Origin: Solirubrobacteraceae bacterium
Lineage (GTDB): Bacteria; Actinomycetota; Thermoleophilia; Solirubrobacterales; Solirubrobacteraceae
Reading direction: 5' to 3'
NCBI GenBank assembly: GCA_024710825.1
Contig: JANJUA010000345.1
Location: 1 to 14,282 of the forward strand
Length of the DNA: 14,282 nucleotides
Shown: in pieces, positions 7,476-14,282 of the stretch
How positions within the stretch are numbered: the first letter of the stretch is position 1
How the letters are laid out: each line of letters begins with the position of its first letter
The notes under the pieces: model-generated
Database searches by the model: none
Told to the model about the DNA's origin: nothing
Seen by the model: only the letters and a program-made list of their open reading frames with translations
Position numbers and translations under genes: made by a program

Positions 7476-8656
7476 GCAGGGGTGGGCCGCAGCTCGCGCT
7501 CGCGACCGCGGCCTTCACGGTCTGCTTCTACGCGTGGAGCCTGCTCGGACCGCTCGGTCCCGACCTGCAGGACGAGCTCGGCCTCTCCGAGCTCCAGCTC
7601 TCGGCCGTGGTCTCGGTGCCGGTCCTGCTGGGCTCGCTCATGTGGATCCCGCTGGGCTGGCTGACCGACCGCCACGGCGGGCGGGCGGTGTTCACCGCGC
7701 TGCTGGCCTTCACGCCGCTGCCGCTGATCGGGCTGGCCCTGTGGCACGACTCGCTCGCGTCGCTGCTCGTGCTCGGGCTGCTGCTCGGCTTCGCGGGCGC
7801 GTCCTTCGCCGTCGGCGTGCCGTTCGTCAACCGCTGGTACCCGCCCGAGCGCCAGGGCGTGGCGCTCGGCCTCTACGGCATGGGCATGGGCGGCACCGTC
7901 CTGGGCGGGCTGACCGCCCCGGTGATCGCCGACGAGCTGGGGCTGTCGGCGCCGTTCTGGGTCGCCACCGGGCTCGTCGTCGTCATGGGGGCGATCTTCA
8001 TCGCGCTGGCCCGCGACGCGCCCGCGGCGCCGAGCGCCGGGCCGCGGCCGGGGATGCTCGCCTCGCTGGCCGTCTTCCGCTCGAGCGCGCGGGCGTGGGC
8101 GCTGACGCTGTTCTACTTCCTCGCCTTCGGCGGCTTCGTGGCGATGTTCCTGTACCTGCCCAAGCTGCTGACGGCGGTGCACGATCTCGACAAGACCGAC
8201 GCGGGCGCGCGGTCGGCCGGGTTCGCCCTGCTGGCCGTCGTCGGACGGCCGCTGGGCGGCTGGATCTCGGACCGGCTCGGCGCCGAGCGGGTGCTGACGT
8301 GGTCCTTCGCGGCGACCGCGCTGCTGGCCATCCTGCTGACCGTCGGCTACGAGCACATGGTCGTGCTCACGATCGCGTGCCTGACGCTCGGGGCGGCGTT
8401 GGGCGTCGGCACGGGCGCGGTCTTCAAGCTCGTCGCCGCGTGGTTCCCCGACCGGGTCGGCAGCGTGACGGGCGTCGTGGGCGCGGCGGGCGGGCTGGGC
8501 GGGTTCTTCCCGCCGCTCGTCATGGCGCTGGTGTACGAGACGACGGGCGGCTACGCCGTCGGCTTCCTGCTGTTCGCGGTGGTCGCCGCGTCGTGTCTGC
8601 TCGTCCTGCGCGCCCTGGCGCGGCCGGAGTCCCGCGTGAGCCTGGGGTCGACGTGA
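7472..8656 (+). CDS. NarK-like MFS carrier, probable nitrate/nitrite transporter
   Basis: A 394-residue, 12-helix major facilitator protein, starting at GTG in a GTGA overlap with narI, with GAGGAG at 7457-7462 as ribosome site. Similarity to the nitrate/nitrite porter group is clear in the C-terminal half: R259 in VVGRPLGGWISDR (like the nitrate-binding Arg305 of E. coli NarK) and the signature GTGAVFKLVAAWFP ... GAAGGLGGFF (about 313-345). The N-terminal half is unusual. The position of NarK Arg89, normally in a LRIP motif, is W58 (LMWIP), and the Asn of the first signature (GxGNxG) is M139 (GMGMGG). The place in the operon argues for nitrate uptake or nitrite export, but these changes leave substrate and mechanism open, so I give no narK symbol. 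Confidence 0.85.
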   Translation: MSRGGPQLALATAAFTVCFYAWSLLGPLGPDLQDELGLSELQLSAVVSVPVLLGSLMWIPLGWLTDRHGGRAVFTALLAFTPLPLIGLALWHDSLASLLVLGLLLGFAGASFAVGVPFVNRWYPPERQGVALGLYGMGMGGTVLGGLTAPVIADELGLSAPFWVATGLVVVMGAIFIALARDAPAAPSAGPRPGMLASLAVFRSSARAWALTLFYFLAFGGFVAMFLYLPKLLTAVHDLDKTDAGARSAGFALLAVVGRPLGGWISDRLGAERVLTWSFAATALLAILLTVGYEHMVVLTIACLTLGAALGVGTGAVFKLVAAWFPDRVGSVTGVVGAAGGLGGFFPPLVMALVYETTGGYAVGFLLFAVVAASCLLVLRALARPESRVSLGST

Positions 8657-8808
8657 ACGGCCCCGGCCGCGCGAGCCGGCCGGACGAGGAGCCCCCGCGG
8701 CGTCGCGGCGGGCGCCTGGCCTGGCTGGTGGGCAGCGTGCCGGCGATCGTCGGCGTGGTGCTCCTGGCGATCGCGATCGTCGTGGCCCTGCTCGTCGTGC
8801 TTTTGTAG
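8653..8808 (+). CDS. Small single-pass membrane protein at the end of the nar operon
   Basis: A 51-residue open frame starting at GTG in a GTGA overlap with the carrier gene. Residues 1-22 are hydrophilic, with an acidic patch (DEE, 11-13) followed by RRRGGR (16-21). Residues 23-51 form one hydrophobic segment running to the very C-terminus. By the positive-inside rule the N-terminus would be cytoplasmic. The overlap and the charge layout favour a real gene. No Shine-Dalgarno is visible, so translation may depend on coupling. I recognise no family; it might assist the nitrate reductase or carrier, but this is only position-based. Confidence 0.6.
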   Translation: MNGPGRASRPDEEPPRRRGGRLAWLVGSVPAIVGVVLLAIAIVVALLVVLL

Positions 8809-8826
8809 CCGGCCTCGAATCCGAAG

Positions 8827-8843
8827 TTTAGTCATGGCATAAT
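8827..8843 (+). promoter_or_regulatory. AT-rich promoter with imperfect dyad before the metal transporter
   Basis: A short AT-rich island in otherwise GC-rich DNA. CATAAT (8838-8843) is a near-consensus -10 box, and a start about seven bases on would fall at the ATG at 8852, giving a leaderless message. No clear -35 is seen. Overlapping it, 8827-8842 form an imperfect palindrome around CATG (TTTAGTCATGGCATAA, 10 of 16 positions symmetric). A site covering the -10 box of a metal uptake operon is where a metal-sensing repressor of the DtxR/MntR/TroR or Zur type would bind. Which regulator cannot be told. Confidence 0.5.
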
Positions 8844-8851
8844 CCACATGG

Positions 8852-9768
8852 ATGGCACGCCATGTCCTTGTCTCGGCTCTCCTCGCGATCGTCGTCGCCG
8901 GCTGCGGCGCGGCCTCGCAGGCCAACCCGAACGACGGCGTGGTGCACGTCGCGACGACGACGAACTTCATCACCGATCTGGCGCACCGGATCGGCGGCGA
9001 CCGCGTCGACGTGGAGGGCCTGATGGGGCCGGGGGTCGACCCGCACCTCTACAAGGCGAGCGCGAACGACGTCTCGACGCTCGCGGACGCGGAGCTGGTC
9101 CTCTACGGCGGCCTGGAGCTGGAGGGCAAGATGGGCGACGTCCTCGAGAAGCTCGACCGGCGCAAGCCGACCGTCGCGGTGACGCGCGACATGCCGCGCG
9201 ACCGCCTGCGCGCCGAGCCCGGCTACGAGGACCGGCCCGACCCGCACGTCTGGTTCGACGTCGACCTGTGGCGCTCGGCCGCGCGGACGACCGCCGAGGC
9301 GCTCGTCGAGGTCGACCCCGCCGGCCGCGCGACCTACAAGCGCAACCTGCGCGCCTACGACCGCCGCCTGCGCACGCTGGACGCCGAGGCGCGCGAGCGG
9401 ATCGCCACGATCCCCGAGGGGCGCCGCGTGCTCGTCACGTCGCACGACGCCTTCCACTACTTCGGCGCCCGGTACGACATCGACGTCGTCGCCATCCAGG
9501 GCGTCTCGACCGCCACCGAGGCGACCACGGCGGACGTCGAGCGTGTGGCGAAGCTCATCGCCGACCGCGGGGTGCGCTCGGTCTTCGTCGAGTCCAGCGT
9601 GCCGCCGCAGACGATCGAGGCGGTCCTCGCCTCGGCCCGCCGCCAGGGGGCGACGGCGACCGTGGGCGGCGAGCTGTTCGCCGACGCCGCCGGTGACGAC
9701 GGCACGCCCGAGGGCACCTACGAGGGCATGATCCGCCACAACCTCGACGCGATCGTGGAGGGCCTGCG

Positions 9769-9772
<4 letters not shown>
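8852..9772 (+). CDS. Metal ABC transporter substrate-binding lipoprotein, TroA/ZnuA family
   Basis: A 306-residue cluster A-I binding protein that delivers Zn2+ or Mn2+ to the permease. A lipoprotein signal peptide ends in VAGC with C18 as lipidated residue, so it is anchored outside the membrane. Four metal ligands match the TroA pattern: H65 (DPHLY), H132 (DPHVWFD), H198 (TSHDAFHYF) and D278 (ELFADA). A His in third place fits TroA/ZnuA rather than the Glu of PsaA/MntC proteins. The His-rich loop of many ZnuA proteins is absent, and the C-terminal GTPEGTYEGMIRHN resembles TroA. I lean to a TroA-like Mn/Zn protein, but the metal is not settled. The ATG at 8848 is out of frame. The ATPase start overlaps its stop (TTGA). 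Confidence 0.92.
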
Positions 9773-10514
<742 letters not shown>

Positions 10515-10527
<13 letters not shown>

Positions 10528-11744
10528 TCGAGCTCGTCCCGCTGCCGTACACCGACGCGGTGGTGGCGCTGGGCGCGCTCGTGCTCGGCGTCGTCTCGGG
10601 CGTGCTCGGGACGCTCGCGGTGCTGCGCGAGCGTTCGCTCGTGGGCGACGCGCTGTCGCACGCGGCGCTGCCGGGCGTCTGCCTGGCCTTCCTGTTCACG
10701 GGCGCCAAGGATCCGGCGGCGCTCCTGGCCGGGGCGGCGTGCGCGGGGCTCGTGGCCGCCGCCTGCATGGTCGGCATCGAGCGCGGCGGGCGCATCCGCG
10801 CCGACGCCGCGATCGGCGTGGTGCTCTCCAGCGCGTTCTCCGTCGGCATCGTCCTGCTGACCGCCATCCAGAACCGTCCCGACGCCGACCAGGCCGGGCT
10901 CGACCGCTACCTCTTCGGGCAGGCGGCGGGCCTGAGCGCCGACGACGTCCTCGTGACCGGCCTCATCGGGCTGGCCGGGCTCACGCTGGTCGCGGTGGGC
11001 TTCCGGGCGCTGAAGACCACGCTGTTCGACCCGGCGTTCGCGGCCGCGGCGGGCCTGCGCGTGCGGGCGCTCGAGCTGGGGATGACGGCGCTGCTGGTGA
11101 TCGCCGTGCTGGTCGGCATCCGGATGGTCGGCGCGATCCTCATGGTGGCGATGCTCGTCGCGCCCGGCGTCGCCGCGCGCCAGCTCGCCGACCGGCTGGT
11201 GACGCTGCTGCCGCTGGCGGGGGCGATCGGCGCCGCGGTGGGGGTGACGGGCGCGCTGCTGTCCTCGAGCGCCCACGTGCCGACCGGCCCGGTCATCGCG
11301 CTCGTCGCATTCGCGGTCGTCGCGGCGGCGCTCGCCTTCTCGCCGGGGCGCGGCGTGGTGTGGCGGGCGATGCGGCTGACGCATGACCGCCGCCGCGCGC
11401 TCGCCGACGGCGTGCTCGTGGACCTCGAGACGGCGCTGCACGCCGGACCGCCGCCGACGGTCGCGGAGCTGCGGGCGCTGACGGCGCGCCCGTCGCGCGA
11501 GCTGCGCCGCGGCCTGCGGCTGCTGCGCGGCGCGGGCCTCGTCGACCGCGCCGGCGACCGGCTGCTGCTGACCGAGGCGGGCGCGGAGGCGGCGGGCGCG
11601 CAGCTGGCGCGCCGCGACGACTGGTCGCTCTGGCTCGAGCATGGCGCTCGGCTGGAGCTGCCCGACGCGCGCGAGCCCGATCCTCGAGACCTCGCCGGCA
11701 GCATCGGCGCCGACGCGGTCGCCCGCCTGCGGGCGCTCGCCTAG
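10515..11744 (+). CDS. Metal ABC transporter permease with C-terminal winged-helix domain, TroC-like
   Basis: A 409-residue protein. Residues 1-275 are an ABC-3 family permease with about eight helices and the conserved GDALSHAALPG (44-54), RADAAIG (95-101) and MVGAILMVAMLVAPG (204-218). Residues 294-355 then look like a winged helix: LVDLETAL, TVAELRALTARPSRELRRGLRLLRGAGLV, DRLLLTEAG. A tail (about 366-409, WSLWLEHGARLELPDAREPDPRDL) resembles a shortened DtxR dimerisation region with few of its metal ligands. TroC/MntC-type permeases fused to DtxR-like domains are known to me, which supports the TroC label and leans toward manganese. GTG start, GAGGAG five bases upstream. The extension should lie in the cytoplasm, and whether it binds DNA is unknown. 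Confidence 0.9.
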
Positions 11745-11754
11745 CGGGCCGCTC

Positions 11755-12624
11755 GTGAGCCCCGCCGACTGGCAGATCATGGTGACGGCGGGCCTCGTGG
11801 CGACCGCCTGCGGGCTGCTGGGGCCGTTCCTCGTGCTGCGCCGGGTCGCGCTGCTCGGCGACGCCGTCTCGCATGCGGTCCTGCCGGGAATCGTGGCGAC
11901 GTTCCTGCTCTTCGAGACGCGCGCTCCGCTACCGGTCATCGGCGGCGCCGCGGTCTTCGCGGTGCTGTGCGTGCTGCTCATCGACGCCCTGCGCTCGACG
12001 GGCCTCGTCAAGGCCGACGCCGCGATCGGGCTGGTCTTCCCGGCGCTGTTCTCGCTCGGCGTGCTCGGCGTGCACCAGTGGACGGCCAACCTGCACCTCG
12101 ACCTCGACGCGACGATCTACGGCGAGATCGCCTTCGTGCCGCTGGACCCGTGGATCGTGGCGGGGATCGAGCTGCCGCGCGCCGCGTGGACGATGCTGGC
12201 CGTCGTGGCGCTCGACCTCGCGCTCGTCGTGGCGCTGTGGAAGGAGCTCAAGCTGACGAGCTTCGACCCCGAGTTCGCGCGCAGCGTGCTGATCTCGCCG
12301 CGGGTGCTGTCGCGCCTGCTGCTCGTGGCCGTGGCGATCACGGCGGTGACGGCGTTCGAGTCGGTCGGCGCGATCCTCGTGGTCACGCTGCTCATCGTCC
12401 CGGCCGCGACGGCGCGGCTGCTGACCGACCGGCTGTGGCTGACGGTGGCGCTGGCCGTCGCCGTGGGGTGGGTGGCGGCGATCGGCGGCTACGCCACGGC
12501 GGTGCGCTTCGACGCCTCGATCGCGGGGGCGATGGGGGTGGTCGCCGCGGTCTGCTTCACGCTCGCGTTCGCGGGCCGCTCGCTGGTGCTGGCCCGGAAG
12601 CGGACCCTCCAGTCCGCTTCCTGA
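11755..12624 (+). CDS. Metal ABC transporter permease, TroD/ZnuB family
   Basis: A 289-residue ABC-3 permease of normal length without extension. It shares with the preceding permease the GDAVSHAVLPGI (35-46), KADAAIGLVFPALFSLGVL and SVGAILVVTLLIVPAATARLL motifs, and has about eight to nine helices. Together the two probably form a heterodimeric channel. The GTG at 11755, ten bases after the previous stop, gives the family's normal N-terminus; no strong ribosome site is seen. Its last codons lie inside the first of two inverted repeats that continue into the promoter of the next gene, so the KRTLQSAS end is partly dictated by that site. Confidence 0.93.
   Translation: MSPADWQIMVTAGLVATACGLLGPFLVLRRVALLGDAVSHAVLPGIVATFLLFETRAPLPVIGGAAVFAVLCVLLIDALRSTGLVKADAAIGLVFPALFSLGVLGVHQWTANLHLDLDATIYGEIAFVPLDPWIVAGIELPRAAWTMLAVVALDLALVVALWKELKLTSFDPEFARSVLISPRVLSRLLLVAVAITAVTAFESVGAILVVTLLIVPAATARLLTDRLWLTVALAVAVGWVAAIGGYATAVRFDASIAGAMGVVAAVCFTLAFAGRSLVLARKRTLQSAS
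12598..12619 (+). promoter_or_regulatory. Inverted-repeat operator, copy 1
   Basis: A perfect 8-bp inverted repeat, AAGCGGAC and GTCCGCTT, separated by six bases (cctcca). It overlaps the last codons of the permease gene and lies 52 bases before the efflux gene, where the -35 region of that gene's promoter would be. It matches copy 2 at 23 of 24 positions, spacer included. The form is that of a dimeric repressor operator, most likely TetR-type given the efflux pump downstream. It has no U-tract, so it is not a classical terminator. Confidence 0.75.
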
Positions 12625-12630
12625 TACCGT

Positions 12631-12652
12631 AAGCGGACCGTCCAGTCCGCTT
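12631..12652 (+). promoter_or_regulatory. Inverted-repeat operator, copy 2
   Basis: The same perfect AAGCGGAC/GTCCGCTT inverted repeat with spacer cgtcca. Its start is 33 bases after that of copy 1, close to three helical turns, so both would lie on nearly the same face of the DNA. Between the copies is the short ctgataccgt, where a weak -10 such as TACCGT (12625-12630) could lie; copy 2 would then cover the transcription start. It ends 19 bases before the efflux gene ATG. Confidence 0.75.
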
Positions 12653-12671
12653 CCGTCCTCGGGGACCCCGC

Positions 12672-14129
12672 ATGCCCGCCGCCGCCTCCTCCGCCCTGCG
12701 CGCGCCCACGAACCGCTGGATCGTGCTCGTCCTCGTCTGCCTCGCGCAGTTCATGGTCGTGCTCGACGCCACCGTCGTCAACGTCGCGCTGCCCTCCATC
12801 CAGCGCGACCTCGGCTTCTCCGAGGCCGACCTCCAGTGGGTGATCAACGCCTACACGCTCGTCTTCGGCGGCTTCCTGCTGCTCGGCGGACGCGCCGCCG
12901 ACCTGTTCGGCCGCCGGCGGCTGTTCCTCGCCGGCGTCGCCGTGTTCACGGTCGCGTCCGTCCTCAACGGCCTCGCCACCACGCCCGAGATGCTCATCGG
13001 CGGCCGCGCCCTGCAGGGCCTCGGCGGCGCGCTCGTCTCGCCCGCCGCGCTGGCGATCGTCACCACGACGTTCGCCGAGGGCAGCGAGCGCACCAAGGCG
13101 CTCGGCATCTGGAGCGCGATCGCGGCCGGGGGAGGCGCCGTCGGCCTGCTGCTCGGCGGCGCGCTCACGGACTTCCTCAGCTGGGAGTGGACGTTCTTCA
13201 TCAACCTGCCGATCGGCCTGGCCGCCTTCCTGCTGTCGCTGCGGCTCGTGCCGGAGTCGCGGGCCGACCACGAGCTGCGGTCCGTCGACCTCGGCGGCGC
13301 CGTGTCCGTGACGGCCGGCCTCGTCGTGCTCGTCTACGCGATCGTCAAGGCCGAGAGCTTCGGCTGGGGCTCGGGCCGCACGCTCGGCCTGCTCGCGCTG
13401 GCGCTCGCGCTGCTCGCCGCCTTCGTCGCCGTCGAGCGGCGCTCGCCCGCGCCGCTCGTGCGGCTCGGCATCTTCCGGACGCGGTCGCTGACCGGCGCCA
13501 ACGTCGTGATGCTGCTTGTCGCGTCGGGCATGTTCGCGTCGTTCTTCTTCGTCTCGCTCTACGTCCAGCAGACGCTGGGGATGAGCCCGCTGCAGGCCGG
13601 CCTCGCGTTCCTGCCGTTCACGGCGGGCATCGTGATCGGGGCCACGCTCGCGCAGCGGGGCATCAGGCGCATCGGCGTGCGGGGCGTCGGGATGATCGGC
13701 ATGACGCTCGCGAGCCTGGGCCTGCTCTACCAGTCCGGGATCTCGGTGGGCGGCAGCTACGCGACGGACATCCTGCCGGGCACGATCGTGATGTCGATCG
13801 GCATGGGGCTGACGTTCGTGCCGGTGACGCTCATCGCGACGACGAACGTCACCGAGCGCGACGCCGGGCTCGCGTCCGGGCTGTTCAACACGTCGCAGCA
13901 GGTCGGCGGCGCGCTGGGCCTGGCGATCCTGTCGACGCTCGCCGCCGACCGGACCGCGAGCGTCGCCGCCGGAACCGACCGGATGGCGGCGCTGGTGGAG
14001 GGATGGCAGCTGGCGATGGTCGGCGCGGGCCTGCTGCTGGCCGCCGCGGTCGTCGTCATGGCGGTCCTCGTCCGCCGCGGCGACGTCGCGCACCTCACGG
14101 GCGAGGAGCCGGTGCCCGTGGCGGCCTGA
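12672..14129 (+). CDS. MFS efflux transporter, DHA2 (EmrB/QacA) family
   Basis: A 485-residue proton-driven exporter with about 14 predicted helices. Diagnostic motifs are D1 (LDATVVNVALP, 31-41), motif A (GGRAADLFGRRR, 72-83), motif B with R112 in GRALQGLGGA, and motif C (GAVGLLLGG, 155-163). NAYTLVFGG and FFINLPIG are also typical. Substrate cannot be predicted: this family exports drugs, dyes and antibiotics. ATG start, with GGGGACC at 12661-12667 as a poor ribosome site. Two tandem inverted repeats just upstream suggest ligand-relieved repression, but no regulator gene is adjacent in the window. It need not belong to the metal transporter unit despite the 47-base gap. Confidence 0.93.
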   Translation: MPAAASSALRAPTNRWIVLVLVCLAQFMVVLDATVVNVALPSIQRDLGFSEADLQWVINAYTLVFGGFLLLGGRAADLFGRRRLFLAGVAVFTVASVLNGLATTPEMLIGGRALQGLGGALVSPAALAIVTTTFAEGSERTKALGIWSAIAAGGGAVGLLLGGALTDFLSWEWTFFINLPIGLAAFLLSLRLVPESRADHELRSVDLGGAVSVTAGLVVLVYAIVKAESFGWGSGRTLGLLALALALLAAFVAVERRSPAPLVRLGIFRTRSLTGANVVMLLVASGMFASFFFVSLYVQQTLGMSPLQAGLAFLPFTAGIVIGATLAQRGIRRIGVRGVGMIGMTLASLGLLYQSGISVGGSYATDILPGTIVMSIGMGLTFVPVTLIATTNVTERDAGLASGLFNTSQQVGGALGLAILSTLAADRTASVAAGTDRMAALVEGWQLAMVGAGLLLAAAVVVMAVLVRRGDVAHLTGEEPVPVAA

Positions 14130-14147
14130 GGCTTCTCGATGCCGCGG

Positions 14148-14282
14148 TCAGCCGCCGACGAGCGCCGGAGGGAGATGGCCGGCGAGCCAGGGCGCCAGCG
14201 TCGCGGCGAACGTCGCGCTCAGGTGGTATCCGTTGCGGTAGACGATCGTCCCGTCGACGACCATCGGGCAGCGGCCGCCGGG
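14148..14282 (-). CDS. 3' end of a probable SGNH-domain acyltransferase (partial)
   Basis: On the complementary strand an open frame enters at the right edge and stops at 14148-14150, giving the last 44 residues. CPMVVDGTIVYRNGYHLSAT followed by LAPWL resembles the C-terminus of the SGNH hydrolase-like domain of OafA/YrhL-type acyltransferases, where the His of the YHLS segment (like D-x-x-H at the end of SGNH enzymes) is catalytic; here the Asp place is Asn. The gene runs toward the efflux gene, with only 18 bases between the two stops and no clear terminator. The assignment is from memory of the motif. Confidence 0.65.
   Translation of the reverse strand, partial: PGGRCPMVVDGTIVYRNGYHLSATFAATLAPWLAGHLPPALVGG

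Noticed and set aside
8848..8850. ATG four bases before the lipoprotein start
   Set aside because: Its frame gives an Arg-rich product without signal peptide, while 8852 gives a clean lipoprotein signal.
12598..12652. Inverted repeats read as transcription terminators of the metal operon
   Set aside because: No T-run follows either repeat, and spacer and arms are conserved between copies, which fits protein binding better. A termination role is not excluded.
12489..14093. 534-residue antisense open frame opposite the efflux gene
   Set aside because: Shadow frame with biased Glu/Arg/Asp/His composition and no motif; the + strand gene has all DHA2 motifs.

Overview
This is a very GC-rich, gene-dense window with GTG/TTG starts, Arg/Ala/Asp-rich proteins and chains of overlapping stop/start codons. 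Together these suggest an actinobacterium. Thermoleophilia/Solirubrobacterales is my best guess from style and gene content, but nothing in the window proves it. All genes except the last partial one lie on the + strand.

Layout: (1) 1-57, the last codons of an unidentified gene. (2) 79-883, a small metal-type cupin followed 10 bp later by a hemerythrin HHE protein. (3) 924-8808, a complete respiratory nitrate reductase operon: narG, narH, narJ, narI, a NarK-like MFS carrier and a 51-residue single-pass membrane protein, each start touching or overlapping the previous stop. (4) 8852-12624, a metal ABC transporter of the TroABCD/ZnuABC class: lipoprotein, ATPase and two permeases, the first carrying a C-terminal winged-helix extension. 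An AT-rich promoter/dyad sits directly before it. (5) 12598-14129, a 14-TM drug-efflux-type MFS gene preceded by two near-identical inverted repeats that look like tandem repressor operators. (6) 14148-14282, the antisense-strand C-terminal end of a probable SGNH-type acyltransferase.

How the parts work together: NarGHI would oxidise menaquinol and reduce nitrate to nitrite on the cytoplasmic side. NarJ inserts the molybdenum cofactor, and the carrier would move nitrate or nitrite. The hemerythrin protein just upstream may handle O2 or NO near this anaerobic enzyme. No nitrite reductase, cofactor synthesis or nitrate sensor gene is in the window. The metal transporter and the efflux pump look like separate units with their own control sites.

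I found no RNA gene, CRISPR array, insertion sequence or convincing intrinsic terminator, and no wholly new system. The points most worth a second look are the paired operators, the altered nitrate-signature positions in the NarK-like carrier, the permease/winged-helix fusion, and the small membrane protein ending the nar operon.
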